In this document: positions 1-8,505 of the stretch, one piece after another | How positions within the stretch are numbered: the first letter of the stretch is position 1 | Layout of the letters: each line of letters begins with the position of its first letter | Assembly (NCBI GenBank): GCA_030533405.1 | Contig: JAUNJF010000009.1 | Location: 1-64,000 of the forward strand | Direction: 5' to 3' | From: Eubacteriales bacterium | GTDB lineage: Bacteria; Bacillota; Clostridia; Lachnospirales; Lachnospiraceae | Length of the DNA: 64,000 bases | Notes under the pieces: model-generated | What the model saw: the letters and a program-made list of their open reading frames with translations, nothing else | Databases searched by the model: none | Told to the model about the DNA's origin: nothing | Position numbers and translations under genes: made by a program

Positions 1-1370
1 TGAAGCGTTCCTGGGAACTGATCCACAGCACAAGCCTTCACAACGCGATATCCTCTATACTGAAATGTCTCCAAATCACGGACCAGACTGGTTGGCTTGC
101 AGGAAATATACACAAGCTCATTTACACCATAATCAATAATCTTTTCTAGCGCCTTGGGATTACAGCCATCTCTTGGTGGATCTAACACAATAATATCTGG
201 CTTATCTGTAATCTCATCCAGCTTCTTAAGCACGTCACCAGCAATAAACTCACAGTTGGAAAGACCATTTAACTGCGCATTTTCCTTTGCCGCCTCAACT
301 GCCTCTTCTACAATTTCCACACCAACAACCTTCTTTGCAACTGGCGCAAGCATCTGCGCAATGGTGCCAGTTCCACTATACAAATCAAAAATCACTTTAT
401 CCTTTGTCTCACCGACATAACCACGTGCAGTCTCATAAAGCACCTCTGCACTCTTTGAGTTTGTCTGGAAAAATGAGAATGGTGAAATACGGAATCGCAG
501 TCCCAAAATTTCCTCATAAATAAAGTCCTGACCATACAGCGTTACCACCTTCTCTGGAATTACTGCATCCGACAAACTATCATTATGAGTATGTAAAATA
601 CCGACAATCTTACCCTCTAATGGGAGAGCAAACAAGCGATCCTGAAGCTCTGCCAAATACAAACGTTTCTCAAGCTCCTCATCCTCTAAGTGCACAATGC
701 CATCCACGCCATAATCCTGTGTCGTCGTCACCAAATTCACCAAAATATCTTTACTACACACAGCCTGTCTTACCACCAAATGACGTAACACACCAACGTG
801 CTGCATTTTCTTGTAAAATGGTACCTGCTTCTCCTTATAAAATTCCAAAATCGTCTTTAAAATCTGATTATAATCGTTGCTTGTAATCTGACAGGAATCC
901 ACCGTTACAATATCATGGAAGCTTCCCTTTTTATGCATACCAAGTGCAAGCGGACCGTCCTTATATTCGTCACCAAAGGAATACTCCATTTTGTTACGAT
1001 ACGCACTCTGCACAGGACTACCTTTGATGCCTTCCCACTCGTAATCCTTCACAACATGATCAAGCAGATCCTTTACCTGCTGCGCCTTCATCTGCAACTG
1101 ATTCTCGTAAGACATCGTCTGGTAAGCACATCCACCACAAATTCCAAAATGCGGACAACCTGGTTCCACATCCTCTAATGGACCTCTTTCCAAAACCTCA
1201 AGCAAGCGGCCCTCCCCGCCACCTTTTCGAAGTTTCTTCACCGAGAACTTTACTTTTTGTCCAGGTAGTGCGCCTTTCACACAAATCTGACGATCTTCGA
1301 TTGTTACAATCCCTTTATTAGGAAAGGTGTAGCGTTCCACTACACCCTCATATACTTGTCCCTTTTTCAT
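1..1370 (-). CDS. rlmD: 23S rRNA (uracil-5-)-methyltransferase, RlmD/RlmCD family, 3' end cut by window
   Basis: My translation of the minus strand gives an open frame from the ATG at 1370 through position 1, so the C-terminus lies outside the window. An N-terminal TRAM-like stretch is followed by the cysteine set CPHFGICGGCAYQ, typical of the [4Fe-4S] cluster of TrmA/RumA methyltransferases. A SAM-binding motif (FDLYSGTGTIAQ), a DPPRDG motif and the YISCKPTSLVRD segment carrying the catalytic cysteine follow in order. The family makes m5U in 23S rRNA using SAM. ATG 1370 is preferred over 1373 because GGAG lies 6 nt upstream. RlmD, RlmC and RlmCD cannot be told apart by eye. Confidence 0.9.
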   Translation of the reverse strand, partial: MKKGQVYEGVVERYTFPNKGIVTIEDRQICVKGALPGQKVKFSVKKLRKGGGEGRLLEVLERGPLEDVEPGCPHFGICGGCAYQTMSYENQLQMKAQQVKDLLDHVVKDYEWEGIKGSPVQSAYRNKMEYSFGDEYKDGPLALGMHKKGSFHDIVTVDSCQITSNDYNQILKTILEFYKEKQVPFYKKMQHVGVLRHLVVRQAVCSKDILVNLVTTTQDYGVDGIVHLEDEELEKRLYLAELQDRLFALPLEGKIVGILHTHNDSLSDAVIPEKVVTLYGQDFIYEEILGLRFRISPFSFFQTNSKSAEVLYETARGYVGETKDKVIFDLYSGTGTIAQMLAPVAKKVVGVEIVEEAVEAAKENAQLNGLSNCEFIAGDVLKKLDEITDKPDIIVLDPPRDGCNPKALEKIIDYGVNELVYISCKPTSLVRDLETFQYRGYRVVKACAVDQFPGTL

Positions 1371-1422
1371 CATTTACTCCATTTCATATCTTATCAACGA
1401 AATACTTTGTATTTTGATCCAC

Positions 1423-1938
1423 TTAATATCCTTTACGGTAAATCTCCTCAAAGGAAGAACGCAATAATCCCTGCGAATAATGGAAAATGCCATCTTTATC
1501 AACCTCCACAATCATGAAAGTCTTTTTTCTGCCATCCTGTCTCGGATACGATAAGCTACCAGGATTTATAATGGTGACCTTTTCTCCTCGTTCCATAAAT
1601 GGTACATGCGTATGACCATACATCACCAGATCATATCCATTTTGAATTGCATATTCCCGAAGGTTTCCTACACCTCCACCCACATAGAAGCGATGCCCAT
1701 GCGTAATAAATATCTTCTTACCCGCAATCTCAAATTCTTCAGATGCTGGAAGTGATATATCATAATCGTTATTTCCCGCTACCATATGACACTCACAGCC
1801 CGCTAAATCCCGAATATAATCCGGACCTCTTTCAATATCTCCCAAATGAATAAACATATCAATGTGGCCCACCTGTTCAATTACCTGCTTAACTTCATCA
1901 TTTTTTCCATGTGAATCACTGATTACTAGTATTCGCAT
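1423..1938 (-). CDS. yfcE: YfcE/MJ0936-type metallophosphodiesterase
   Basis: This 171-residue protein carries the full set of calcineurin-like phosphoesterase metal ligands: DSHGK near residue 8, HLGDIE near 31, GNND near 55, THGHRF near 80 and YGHTHVP near 106. The size and motif order fit the MJ0936/YfcE family, which cleaves phosphodiester model substrates with Mn2+; the physiological substrate is usually unknown. It sits 15 nt downstream of rdgB in the same direction, so the two are probably co-transcribed. The enzyme is predicted to be cytoplasmic. Confidence 0.9.
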   Translation of the reverse strand: MRILVISDSHGKNDEVKQVIEQVGHIDMFIHLGDIERGPDYIRDLAGCECHMVAGNNDYDISLPASEEFEIAGKKIFITHGHRFYVGGGVGNLREYAIQNGYDLVMYGHTHVPFMERGEKVTIINPGSLSYPRQDGRKKTFMIVEVDKDGIFHYSQGLLRSSFEEIYRKGY

Positions 1939-1953
1939 TGCATTCTCCTCATC

Positions 1954-2538
1954 CTACAACAATTCTTCCTTAATCATTTCTAATGCTCTTCCACGATGAC
2001 TAATTTTGTTTTTCTCCTCTGGTGATAACTCTGCTGTTGTCTTTCCATACTCTGGCAAAAAGAAAATCGGATCATAACCAAATCCATTCTCACCACGCTC
2101 TTCATAACCGATGATTCCCTCAATGGTTCCACGCTTTGTCACAACACGTCCATCTGGAAATGCTGCCGCAATCGCACATACAAAACGCGCCGTTCTCTGT
2201 TCATCAGGAACCCCTTCCAAATTCTCAATAATCTTTGCATTCTTAATACGATAAGAAGTATCTTCGCCCATCCATCTTGCCGACATAATACCTGGCTGCT
2301 TGTCCATGTAATCTACTTCCAATCCAGAATCATCTGCCAATACCACACAATTTGCAATCTTACTAATTGTAGTTGCTTTAATCGCTGCATTCTCTTCAAA
2401 TGTGGTTCCATCCTCCACAATATCAACGTCAATGCCTGCTTCCTTCATGGAAAAAATATCATAATCCAAATCTCCTAAAATCATTCGGATTTCCTTCATT
2501 TTATTCTCATTGCCTGTCGCAAAAATAAGCTTCTTCAT
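1954..2538 (-). CDS. rdgB: XTP/dITP diphosphatase (house-cleaning NTPase)
   Basis: RdgB/HAM1 enzymes hydrolyse dITP, XTP and ITP to monophosphates and keep deaminated purines out of DNA and RNA. The protein begins KKLIFATGNENKMKEI, the family's nucleotide-binding start. It contains LADDSGLEVD, FGYDPIFF and SHRGRAL in the expected order. The first in-frame ATG (2562) would add eight residues. I chose ATG 2538 because an AGGAAA ribosome site lies just before it and the protein then starts at the conserved lysines (194 residues). It forms an operon with the downstream phosphodiesterase. Confidence 0.93.
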   Translation of the reverse strand: MKKLIFATGNENKMKEIRMILGDLDYDIFSMKEAGIDVDIVEDGTTFEENAAIKATTISKIANCVVLADDSGLEVDYMDKQPGIMSARWMGEDTSYRIKNAKIIENLEGVPDEQRTARFVCAIAAAFPDGRVVTKRGTIEGIIGYEERGENGFGYDPIFFLPEYGKTTAELSPEEKNKISHRGRALEMIKEELL

Positions 2539-2592
2539 CTTCACATTTCCTTTCTCATACAAATGGTCCTATCCAAAAATCTGGCACAGTCT

Positions 2593-3762
2593 CTATTCCT
2601 CTGCTGCCTCTTCCGTTTTTGGCTTTCTAGGTGGCTTCGGTCCCATGTACTGATAAAAATAAGACTTAATCATACCATTGTAAATCTTTCGATTCTTTGT
2701 CGCCTTCTTGCCCAAATAACGTTCCGCATCCTCATAGGATGTAATAATGAATTTAGACCAGGTATCCAACTTATCAAAACTCTTACCAATCGCCTTGTAA
2801 AGTGCAGGTAAATCTGCCTTTTCCTCCAAACGCTCTCCATAAGGCGGATTCGTAATGATAAATCCATACTTCTTCGGACTAGAAAGCTCTCGCATATCCC
2901 TTTGCTGGAAATGAATATACTGATCCACGCCTGCTTCCCTTGCATTTTGCATTGCACATTTCACAATACCACTATCCAAATCATATCCCTGAATATTCAT
3001 CTCAATATCACGCAAAATGAGGTCTTCCGCTTCCGTCACTGCCTCATACCACACCTTCTTTGGTGTCAAATTCTTCCAATTCTCTGCTGTAAACTCACGA
3101 TTCATACCCGGTGCAACATTTGCCCCAATCATAGCTGCCTCAATCGGAAATGTTCCACTACCACAAAATGGATCAATCAAAATACGATCCTTATTCCATG
3201 GTGTTAGCATAATCAACGCCGCTGCCAACGTCTCAGAAATTGGAGCCTTACCAACCAACTGACGATAACCACGCTTATGCAATGACACACCAGAGCTGTC
3301 AATTGCAATCGTCACAATATCTTTTAAAATAAACACGCGAATCGGGTACTCTGCACCATTTTCCTCAAACCAATTGATGTGATAAATGCCCTTTAGCTTG
3401 TCCACAATCGCCTTCTTAACAATAGATTGTATATCAGATCCACTAAACAGCTTTGACTTATTCGTCGTTGCCTTTGTCACCCAGAACTTCGCATCTTCTG
3501 GCAAAAATGTATCCCAAGGCAGTGCTTTTGTACCTTCAAACAATTCATCAAATGTGGTCGCCTTGAAACTGCCCACTTTTACCATTATTCTCTCAGCAGT
3601 ACGGATAAATATGTTCGCACGTGCAAGCGCTGCCATGTCACCCTTAAAAGTGATTCTTCCATCTTCTACTGAAACAATCTCATAACCCAAATCTAATATT
3701 TCTCTTTTCAAAACTGCCTCTAAGCCAAAGTGGCAAGGTGCAATGAATTCTAAATTCTGCAT
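2593..3762 (-). CDS. THUMP-domain class I SAM-dependent RNA methyltransferase (RlmL-N/YpsC type)
   Basis: The 389-residue protein has an N-terminal THUMP/ferredoxin-like RNA-binding half (about 1-160) and a C-terminal Rossmann methyltransferase half. It shows the SAM motif DPFCGSGTFPIEAA and the catalytic NPPYGERL of N6/N2-purine RNA methyltransferases. It matches the Firmicutes YpsC group, related to the N-terminal part of RlmL, which is predicted to make m2G in 23S rRNA. The C-terminus is charged (EEAAEE). It lies upstream of rdgB in the same direction. Exact target nucleotide is inferred from the family. Confidence 0.88.
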   Translation of the reverse strand: MQNLEFIAPCHFGLEAVLKREILDLGYEIVSVEDGRITFKGDMAALARANIFIRTAERIMVKVGSFKATTFDELFEGTKALPWDTFLPEDAKFWVTKATTNKSKLFSGSDIQSIVKKAIVDKLKGIYHINWFEENGAEYPIRVFILKDIVTIAIDSSGVSLHKRGYRQLVGKAPISETLAAALIMLTPWNKDRILIDPFCGSGTFPIEAAMIGANVAPGMNREFTAENWKNLTPKKVWYEAVTEAEDLILRDIEMNIQGYDLDSGIVKCAMQNAREAGVDQYIHFQQRDMRELSSPKKYGFIITNPPYGERLEEKADLPALYKAIGKSFDKLDTWSKFIITSYEDAERYLGKKATKNRKIYNGMIKSYFYQYMGPKPPRKPKTEEAAEE

Positions 3763-3809
3763 GTATTTCTCCTATTATTTAAACTTAGCTTCTACTATAA
3801 CAGATTTTT

Positions 3810-4112
3810 CTACTTTGTTAAAGAGCCATTGTAATTTTTCAATCCGCCAATACAGTTCATTACCCGATAGCCCATATCCGTTAACAATCTAGCCGCCATC
3901 GTGCTTCCACCCCCAGTATCACAATACACAAGTAGGGTTCGTGATTTTGGCAAATTAACATTTCCTTTTTCAATTTCGTCATAAGGCAAATTAATCGCCA
4001 TCGGAATATGTGATATTCGAAACCGTTTCGGATCACGAACATCCACAATAATGCCATCTTCCGAGATTGCTTTTGTTACAATTTGTCGAATATTGATATT
4101 TTCAAATGCCAT
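3810..4112 (-). CDS. Rhodanese-like domain protein
   Basis: This is a stand-alone 100-residue rhodanese domain. DVRDP near residue 25 and SHIPMAINLPYDEI match the conserved start. The active loop reads VYCDTGGGS, so the catalytic cysteine is present, and the fold closes with GYRVMNCIGGLKNY. Single-domain rhodaneses carry sulfur as a persulfide to acceptor proteins; the acceptor here is unknown. It is probably a single-gene unit, divergent from the nitroreductase gene. Confidence 0.88.
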   Translation of the reverse strand: MAFENINIRQIVTKAISEDGIIVDVRDPKRFRISHIPMAINLPYDEIEKGNVNLPKSRTLLVYCDTGGGSTMAARLLTDMGYRVMNCIGGLKNYNGSLTK

Positions 4113-4185
4113 AACTGCGCTTCCTTTTTATCCTCTTTTACTAATAAAATATGCCTTTTTTCACTATTTGGTGCGAAAATCCACC

Positions 4186-4214
4186 TTTAAAAAATACGGT
4201 GCACATAGTATAAT
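4186..4214 (+). promoter_or_regulatory. Probable sigma-A promoter of the nitroreductase gene
   Basis: A perfect TATAAT at 4209-4214 is preceded after 17 bp by TTTAAA (4186-4191). The inverted-repeat element at 4232-4314 lies between this promoter and the start codon, so it would be transcribed as 5' leader. Confidence 0.5.
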
Positions 4215-4231
4215 ATTGTTACTCAATTTAA

Positions 4232-4314
4232 TAATTGCGAAACTCTCAACAAAGTAGATTATAGCTGTGTTTATATTGTACAGCTTTCAATACCTAAATG
4301 GAGTTTTGCAATTA
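4232..4314. repeat. Dispersed inverted-repeat element, copy A (short form)
   Basis: The 14-bp ends TAATTGCGAAACTC (4232-4245) and GAGTTTTGCAATTA (4301-4314) are inverted repeats with one mismatch. The interior matches the two arms of copy B (13009-13213) joined with the centre missing: GTAGATTATAGCTGT on the left and TTATATTGTACAGCTTTCAA on the right. It lies in the leader of the nitroreductase gene, ending just before its ribosome site. No transposase is encoded, so it resembles a MITE. Confidence 0.75.
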
Positions 4315-4336
4315 ACTAGTGAAAGGAAGGTATTTT

Positions 4337-4879
4337 ATGGAAGCATTAGAATGTATTAAGACAAGAAGAAGTATTCGTAAATTCAAAGAAGAACCTGTTG
4401 ATCATGCAACCATTGACAAAATCGTGGAAGCTGCAAGCATGGCTCCATCTTGGAAGAATACACAGATTACAAGATACAGTGTTATCGAAAATGCAGATGT
4501 TTTAAATGATATCGCAAACAACTGTGTGTTGGATTTTGAATTCAATCAAAAAACAATCAGTCGTGCGAAACAACTTGTTGTTGTAAGTTATGTAGAGGGA
4601 CGTTGTGGTTATGAGCGCGATGGAAGTTTCAGCACATCAAAGGGTGATCGTTGGCAAATGTTCGATGCCGGTATCGCAACACAGACATTTTGTCTTGCCG
4701 CTCACGACTTAGGAGTTGGAACGGTTATTCTCGGAATCTTTGATGAAGAAAAGGTTGCAAAAGCCATCAATCTTCCAGAAGGACAAAAGGTTGCTGCATT
4801 AATCGTAATGGGTTATCCAAATCAGGAGTGTGAAGCACCTGCAAGAAAGAGTGTAAGTGATCTTTTAACATATTTATAA
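4337..4879 (+). CDS. Nitroreductase family protein
   Basis: The 180-residue protein starts MEALECIKTRRSIRKF, the signature FMN-binding start (TRRSIRKF) of the nitroreductase fold, and has the matching C-terminal segment GVGTVILGIFDEE followed by a GYP motif. Such enzymes reduce nitro, quinone or related groups with NAD(P)H and FMN; the true substrate cannot be predicted. ATG 4337 follows GAAAGGAAGG at a good distance. An in-frame GTG 18 nt upstream overlaps this ribosome site and is unlikely. Confidence 0.9.
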   Translation: MEALECIKTRRSIRKFKEEPVDHATIDKIVEAASMAPSWKNTQITRYSVIENADVLNDIANNCVLDFEFNQKTISRAKQLVVVSYVEGRCGYERDGSFSTSKGDRWQMFDAGIATQTFCLAAHDLGVGTVILGIFDEEKVAKAINLPEGQKVAALIVMGYPNQECEAPARKSVSDLLTYL

Positions 4880-4904
4880 TAAAAAACTTTCTTAAAAAGC
4901 ACAC

Positions 4905-4940
4905 AAAAGAAGCGCCATCTTAACCGATGACGCTTTTCTT
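4905..4940. terminator. Bidirectional intrinsic terminator
   Basis: The stem AAGCGcCATC / GATGaCGCTT is flanked by A-rich and T-rich sequence. It lies between the convergent nitroreductase and DUF5684-like genes and can serve both. Confidence 0.75.
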
Positions 4941-4954
4941 GTTTTCAGATTTAA

Positions 4955-5335
4955 TTATGCACCAACGTATTCAGCATCACCAAATCCTAAAATACACATA
5001 AAGATTGGTGAAAGGAATAATAATCCAAATCCGAATCCTACTCCCTTTCCAAATGCAGATGCTAGCTTAAATAATGCCATAATTGACACTACAAAGTTAA
5101 CAATTGGAACAAACATAAGCAAGAACAACCAACCATTGCCCATTGAAATCTTAAACAATACATATGTATTGTAGAAAGGAACGATTGCTGCCCAACCTGG
5201 CTCTCCAGCCTTTGCAAACATCTTCCATTCAGCGATTAAACATACAATGGCAATCGCAAGTACTACGACATAGTAGATTGCTAATGCTGCTCCCACACCT
5301 GCTGTGAGCGCTGGATCATAACTTGAGTAATCCAT
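4955..5335 (-). CDS. DUF5684-like small integral membrane protein
   Basis: This 126-residue protein is almost entirely hydrophobic with about four membrane segments. The sequence EWKMFAKAGEPGWAAIVPFY followed by NTYVLFKI is the hallmark of DUF5684-type proteins, often annotated as signal-peptidase-associated membrane proteins. Function is unknown. It is preceded by a ribosome site (GGAGGATTT) and sits downstream of the transketolase genes in the same direction, with a 48-nt gap. Confidence 0.75.
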   Translation of the reverse strand: MDYSSYDPALTAGVGAALAIYYVVVLAIAIVCLIAEWKMFAKAGEPGWAAIVPFYNTYVLFKISMGNGWLFLLMFVPIVNFVVSIMALFKLASAFGKGVGFGFGLLFLSPIFMCILGFGDAEYVGA

Positions 5336-5383
5336 TTTTAAATCCTCCGTTTTCTTTTGTAACTGTCATCTTCGACAGAACGA

Positions 5384-6322
5384 TTATATATTAGCCTTAA
5401 CCTGCTCGTAAATTCCTTCACCATCTAACTGATATTTGTGAAGTAACTCTACGGCTGGACCAGACTCACCAAAACGATCTCTAACACCAATCTTGTAAAC
5501 AGGTGCTGGATTCTTCTCTGAAAGTACATCACATACTGCAGATCCAAGTCCACCAACAATTGAGTGCTCCTCAACTGTGAAGATCTTCTTTGTCTCTTTC
5601 GCCGCCTTAATGATAATCTCCTCATCAAGTGGCTTAATTGTATGAATATTGATTACTCTTGCATCAATTCCATCAGCTGCTAACTTCTCAGCTGCCTCTA
5701 ATGCAAAACCAACCTCTAATCCAGTTGCAACGATAGTAATATCTTTACCATCTCTTAATAATACACCCTTACCAAGCTCAAACTTGTAATCTGGAGTATC
5801 ATTGATAACTGGTGCTGCCAAACGTCCAAAACGCATATATACAGGACCAACATGCTCATATGCTGCACGAACTGCTGCACGAGCCTCTACATCATCAGAA
5901 GGATTAATGATAACCATGTTAGGGATTGTACGCATTAATGCGATATCCTCGTTACACTGATGTGTAGCACCGTCCTCACCTACAGAGATACCTGCATGTG
6001 TAGCACCAATCTTAACATTTAACTTTGGATAACCGATTGTGTTACGAACCTGCTCAAATGCACGTCCTGCAGCGAACATAGCAAATGTTGAAGCAAATGG
6101 AACCATACCTGTTGTAGCAAGTCCACCTGCGATACCCATCATGTTACACTCTGCGATACCACAATCAATATGACGATCTGGGAATTCCTTTTTGAATACA
6201 CCAGTCTTTGTTGCTGCTGCTAAGTCAGCATCTAATACTACTAAGTTGTCTTTCTCTTTACCTAATTCAACCAAAGCATTACCATAGCTTTCACGAGTTG
6301 CAATCTTCTTTACTTCTGACAT
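5384..6322 (-). CDS. Transketolase, C-terminal (pyrimidine-binding) subunit
   Basis: The 312-residue protein corresponds to the second half of transketolase: the Pyr domain (about 1-165, with EDGATHQCNEDIALMRTIPN) and the C-terminal domain (about 190-312, with EEHSIVGGLGSAV). With the N-terminal subunit encoded directly upstream it forms a heteromeric transketolase that moves two-carbon units in the non-oxidative pentose phosphate pathway. The start overlaps the end of the upstream gene by 13 nt, which points to translational coupling. Split transketolases are common in Clostridia. Confidence 0.92.
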   Translation of the reverse strand: MSEVKKIATRESYGNALVELGKEKDNLVVLDADLAAATKTGVFKKEFPDRHIDCGIAECNMMGIAGGLATTGMVPFASTFAMFAAGRAFEQVRNTIGYPKLNVKIGATHAGISVGEDGATHQCNEDIALMRTIPNMVIINPSDDVEARAAVRAAYEHVGPVYMRFGRLAAPVINDTPDYKFELGKGVLLRDGKDITIVATGLEVGFALEAAEKLAADGIDARVINIHTIKPLDEEIIIKAAKETKKIFTVEEHSIVGGLGSAVCDVLSEKNPAPVYKIGVRDRFGESGPAVELLHKYQLDGEGIYEQVKANI

Positions 6323-7146
6323 AATGCTTCACCTACTTTCTCTAAATCTGCAATTGCAGTTGCAAACTGCTCATCATTTGGAGCTGCTCCATGCCATGAA
6401 GCCTGATTCTCCATGAAAGAAACGCCTTTACCCTTTGTTGTCTTGGCAATAATCGCTGTTGGCATACCCTTAGTAGCCTTTGCTTCCTTAAATGCTGCCT
6501 CGATTGCATCAAAGTCATGTCCATCAATCTCGATTACATGGAAATTGAATGCTTTGAACTTGTCAACAATAGGATATGGTGAACATACATCAGAGATGCA
6601 TCCATCAATCTGTAAGTTGTTGTTATCAACGATGACAACTAAATTGTCAAGTTTTCTGTGACCTGCAAACATTGCAGCCTCCCAAACCTGACCTTCCTGA
6701 ATTTCGCCATCACCTAATAATGTATATACGCGATAATCTTTATTGTTAAGCTTTGCTGAAAGAGCCATACCTGCTGCAACTGAAATACCCTGTCCCAATG
6801 AACCAGATGACATATCTACACCAGGAATTCCTTTCATATCTGGATGTCCCTGAAGCATAGCTCCAGTCTTACGAAGCTTTAAAAGCTCCTCCTCTGGGAA
6901 ATATCCCTTTAATGCCAATGTACTATAAAGTACTGGTGCTACGTGACCCTTTGATAATACAAAACGGTCTCTGTCTTCCATCTTTGGATTCTTTGGATCC
7001 ACATTAAGCTCTTCAAAATACAAATACGTTACAATATCTGCTGCTGAAAGAGATCCACCTGGATGTCCACATTTTGCAGCGTGTAAGGCAGTCACAATGT
7101 GCTTTCTTACCTGATTCGCTTTTTGCTGTAAATCTAACTTGTTCAT
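6310..7146 (-). CDS. Transketolase, N-terminal (thiamine diphosphate-binding) subunit
   Basis: The 278-residue protein is the PP domain of transketolase. It contains KCGHPGGSLS, SKGHVAPVLY and the ThDP/Mg motif GDGEIQEGQVWEA followed by DNNNLQIDG. The longest frame starts at 7212, but ATG 7146 directly follows AAGGAG and begins at the usual family start (MNKLDLQQKANQVR). It overlaps the C-terminal subunit gene, and both subunits are needed for activity. Confidence 0.92.
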   Translation of the reverse strand: MNKLDLQQKANQVRKHIVTALHAAKCGHPGGSLSAADIVTYLYFEELNVDPKNPKMEDRDRFVLSKGHVAPVLYSTLALKGYFPEEELLKLRKTGAMLQGHPDMKGIPGVDMSSGSLGQGISVAAGMALSAKLNNKDYRVYTLLGDGEIQEGQVWEAAMFAGHRKLDNLVVIVDNNNLQIDGCISDVCSPYPIVDKFKAFNFHVIEIDGHDFDAIEAAFKEAKATKGMPTAIIAKTTKGKGVSFMENQASWHGAAPNDEQFATAIADLEKVGEALCQK

Positions 7147-7520
7147 GTCTCTTCTCCTTACTTTTTTTGGGTGTAACAACACATCAGTTTTCCTCTTGTA
7201 TTCCCGCCCCATAACAGTATTCGGAACACAAATTTCTGATGCAATTATCCATATACTATTTTAAAGAATATGGTAAAAAAAGCAAGCTTTTTTTGCTAAA
7301 TCGAGGTATTTTTTGTAAATTTTCAGTTAATATGTTACAATGCAAAAATAACTCATATTTTGAATACTTTTTCATATATTATTACAAGGTAATTTTTACC
7401 AAATAAAATCAACAACCATGCACAAGATTGAATGCTAATAATACAAAGCAGCGCATATTCCTGCAAAAATAATTTGCCACACAAAGCGCGCGTCGATGCA
7501 TATTATACAAGGAGGTTTTT
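7147..7520. other. Divergent intergenic region between transketolase and degV
   Basis: This AT-rich stretch separates divergent genes and must hold both promoters, but no convincing -35/-10 pair stands out. The only clear structure is AAAAAAGC-AA-GCTTTTTT at about 7276-7296, a near-perfect palindrome with almost no loop. No coding sequence is supported. Confidence 0.5.
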
Positions 7521-8408
7521 ATGAGCAATTATATCCTATCCTGTTGTTCAACAGCAGATTTGACAACAGAGCAATTAAGCAACAGAGAAATTTCTTATAT
7601 TTGTTTTCACTATATGTTAAATGACGAGTCTTATTTGGATGACTTAGGTCAGAGTATGTCTCTTGAGGATTTTTATCAGCGTCTGGTAAATGGTGACGAA
7701 CCAAAAACCTCACAGGTCGGCGTCGGCGAATATGAAGATTATTTCCGCTCTTTCTTAATTGAAGGCAGAGACATTATACATGTCACACTTTCTTCTGGAA
7801 TTTCCGGTTCCTATAACTCAGCATGTGTTGCAAGAGATATGTTAGCAGACGAATTTCCAGACCGTAAAATATATATTATCGATTCTTTGTCTGCCTCAAG
7901 TGGTTATGGTTTATTAATGGATAAGCTTGCAGACAAACGTGATGAGGGACTTTCCATTGACGAATTAAATGCATGGGCACTAGAAAATCGCCTACGCCTT
8001 CAGCACTGGTTTTTCTCGTCAGATTTAACCTTCTTTATCAAGGGCGGCCGCGTTTCCAAAACAGCAGGAACAATCGGTAATTTATTAAATATTTGCCCAC
8101 TTTTAAATGTAAATGCAGAAGGAAAACTGATTGTTCGTGAAAAAATCCGTACAAAGAAAAAAGCAATTAAAGCAGCTGTAGCCAAAATGGAGGAGTTTGC
8201 AGACAACGGTCTTTCTTATAACGGAAAATGCTTCATTTCACAATCTGCCTGCTACGAAGATGCAAAAGCGGTTGCCGATTTGGTAGCAGACACATTCAAA
8301 AATTTAGATGGTGATGTTGTCATCAACAGTATTGGTACAACCATCGGAAGCCACACTGGCCCTGGTACCGTCGCATTGTTCTTCTGGGGTGCCGAACGAA
8401 CAGAATAA
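7521..8408 (+). CDS. DegV family fatty-acid-binding protein
   Basis: The 295-residue protein has the two-lobed DegV layout. The N-terminal lobe contains the conserved SSGISGSYNSA loop and DSLSASSGYG, which contact the carboxyl group of bound fatty acid. The C-terminal lobe ends with the family's GTIGSHTGPGTVALFFWG-like segment (here TTIGSHTGPGTVALFFWG). Family members (FakB) present acyl chains to the FakA kinase for phospholipid synthesis. No fakA is near, so the partner must be elsewhere. The start has AAGGAGG upstream. Confidence 0.92.
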   Translation: MSNYILSCCSTADLTTEQLSNREISYICFHYMLNDESYLDDLGQSMSLEDFYQRLVNGDEPKTSQVGVGEYEDYFRSFLIEGRDIIHVTLSSGISGSYNSACVARDMLADEFPDRKIYIIDSLSASSGYGLLMDKLADKRDEGLSIDELNAWALENRLRLQHWFFSSDLTFFIKGGRVSKTAGTIGNLLNICPLLNVNAEGKLIVREKIRTKKKAIKAAVAKMEEFADNGLSYNGKCFISQSACYEDAKAVADLVADTFKNLDGDVVINSIGTTIGSHTGPGTVALFFWGAERTE

Positions 8409-8413
8409 AACAA

Positions 8414-8480
8414 CAAAAAGACCAACTATTTACGATATGTCCCAAATTCTGGTTACATATTAAATCAGCTGGTCTTTTTT
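8414..8480. terminator. Bidirectional terminator between degV and alpha-galactosidase
   Basis: AAAAAGACCA near 8415 pairs with TGGTCTTTTTT ending at 8480. A long loop separates the arms, and both ends carry A/T tracts suited to termination in either direction. Confidence 0.65.
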
Positions 8481-8505
8481 ACATTTTATTTATGTCTATT
8501 CTCTT

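Noticed and set aside
2902-3207. 101-codon plus-strand frame
   Set aside because: It lies inside the THUMP methyltransferase gene on the opposite strand and has no recognisable features.
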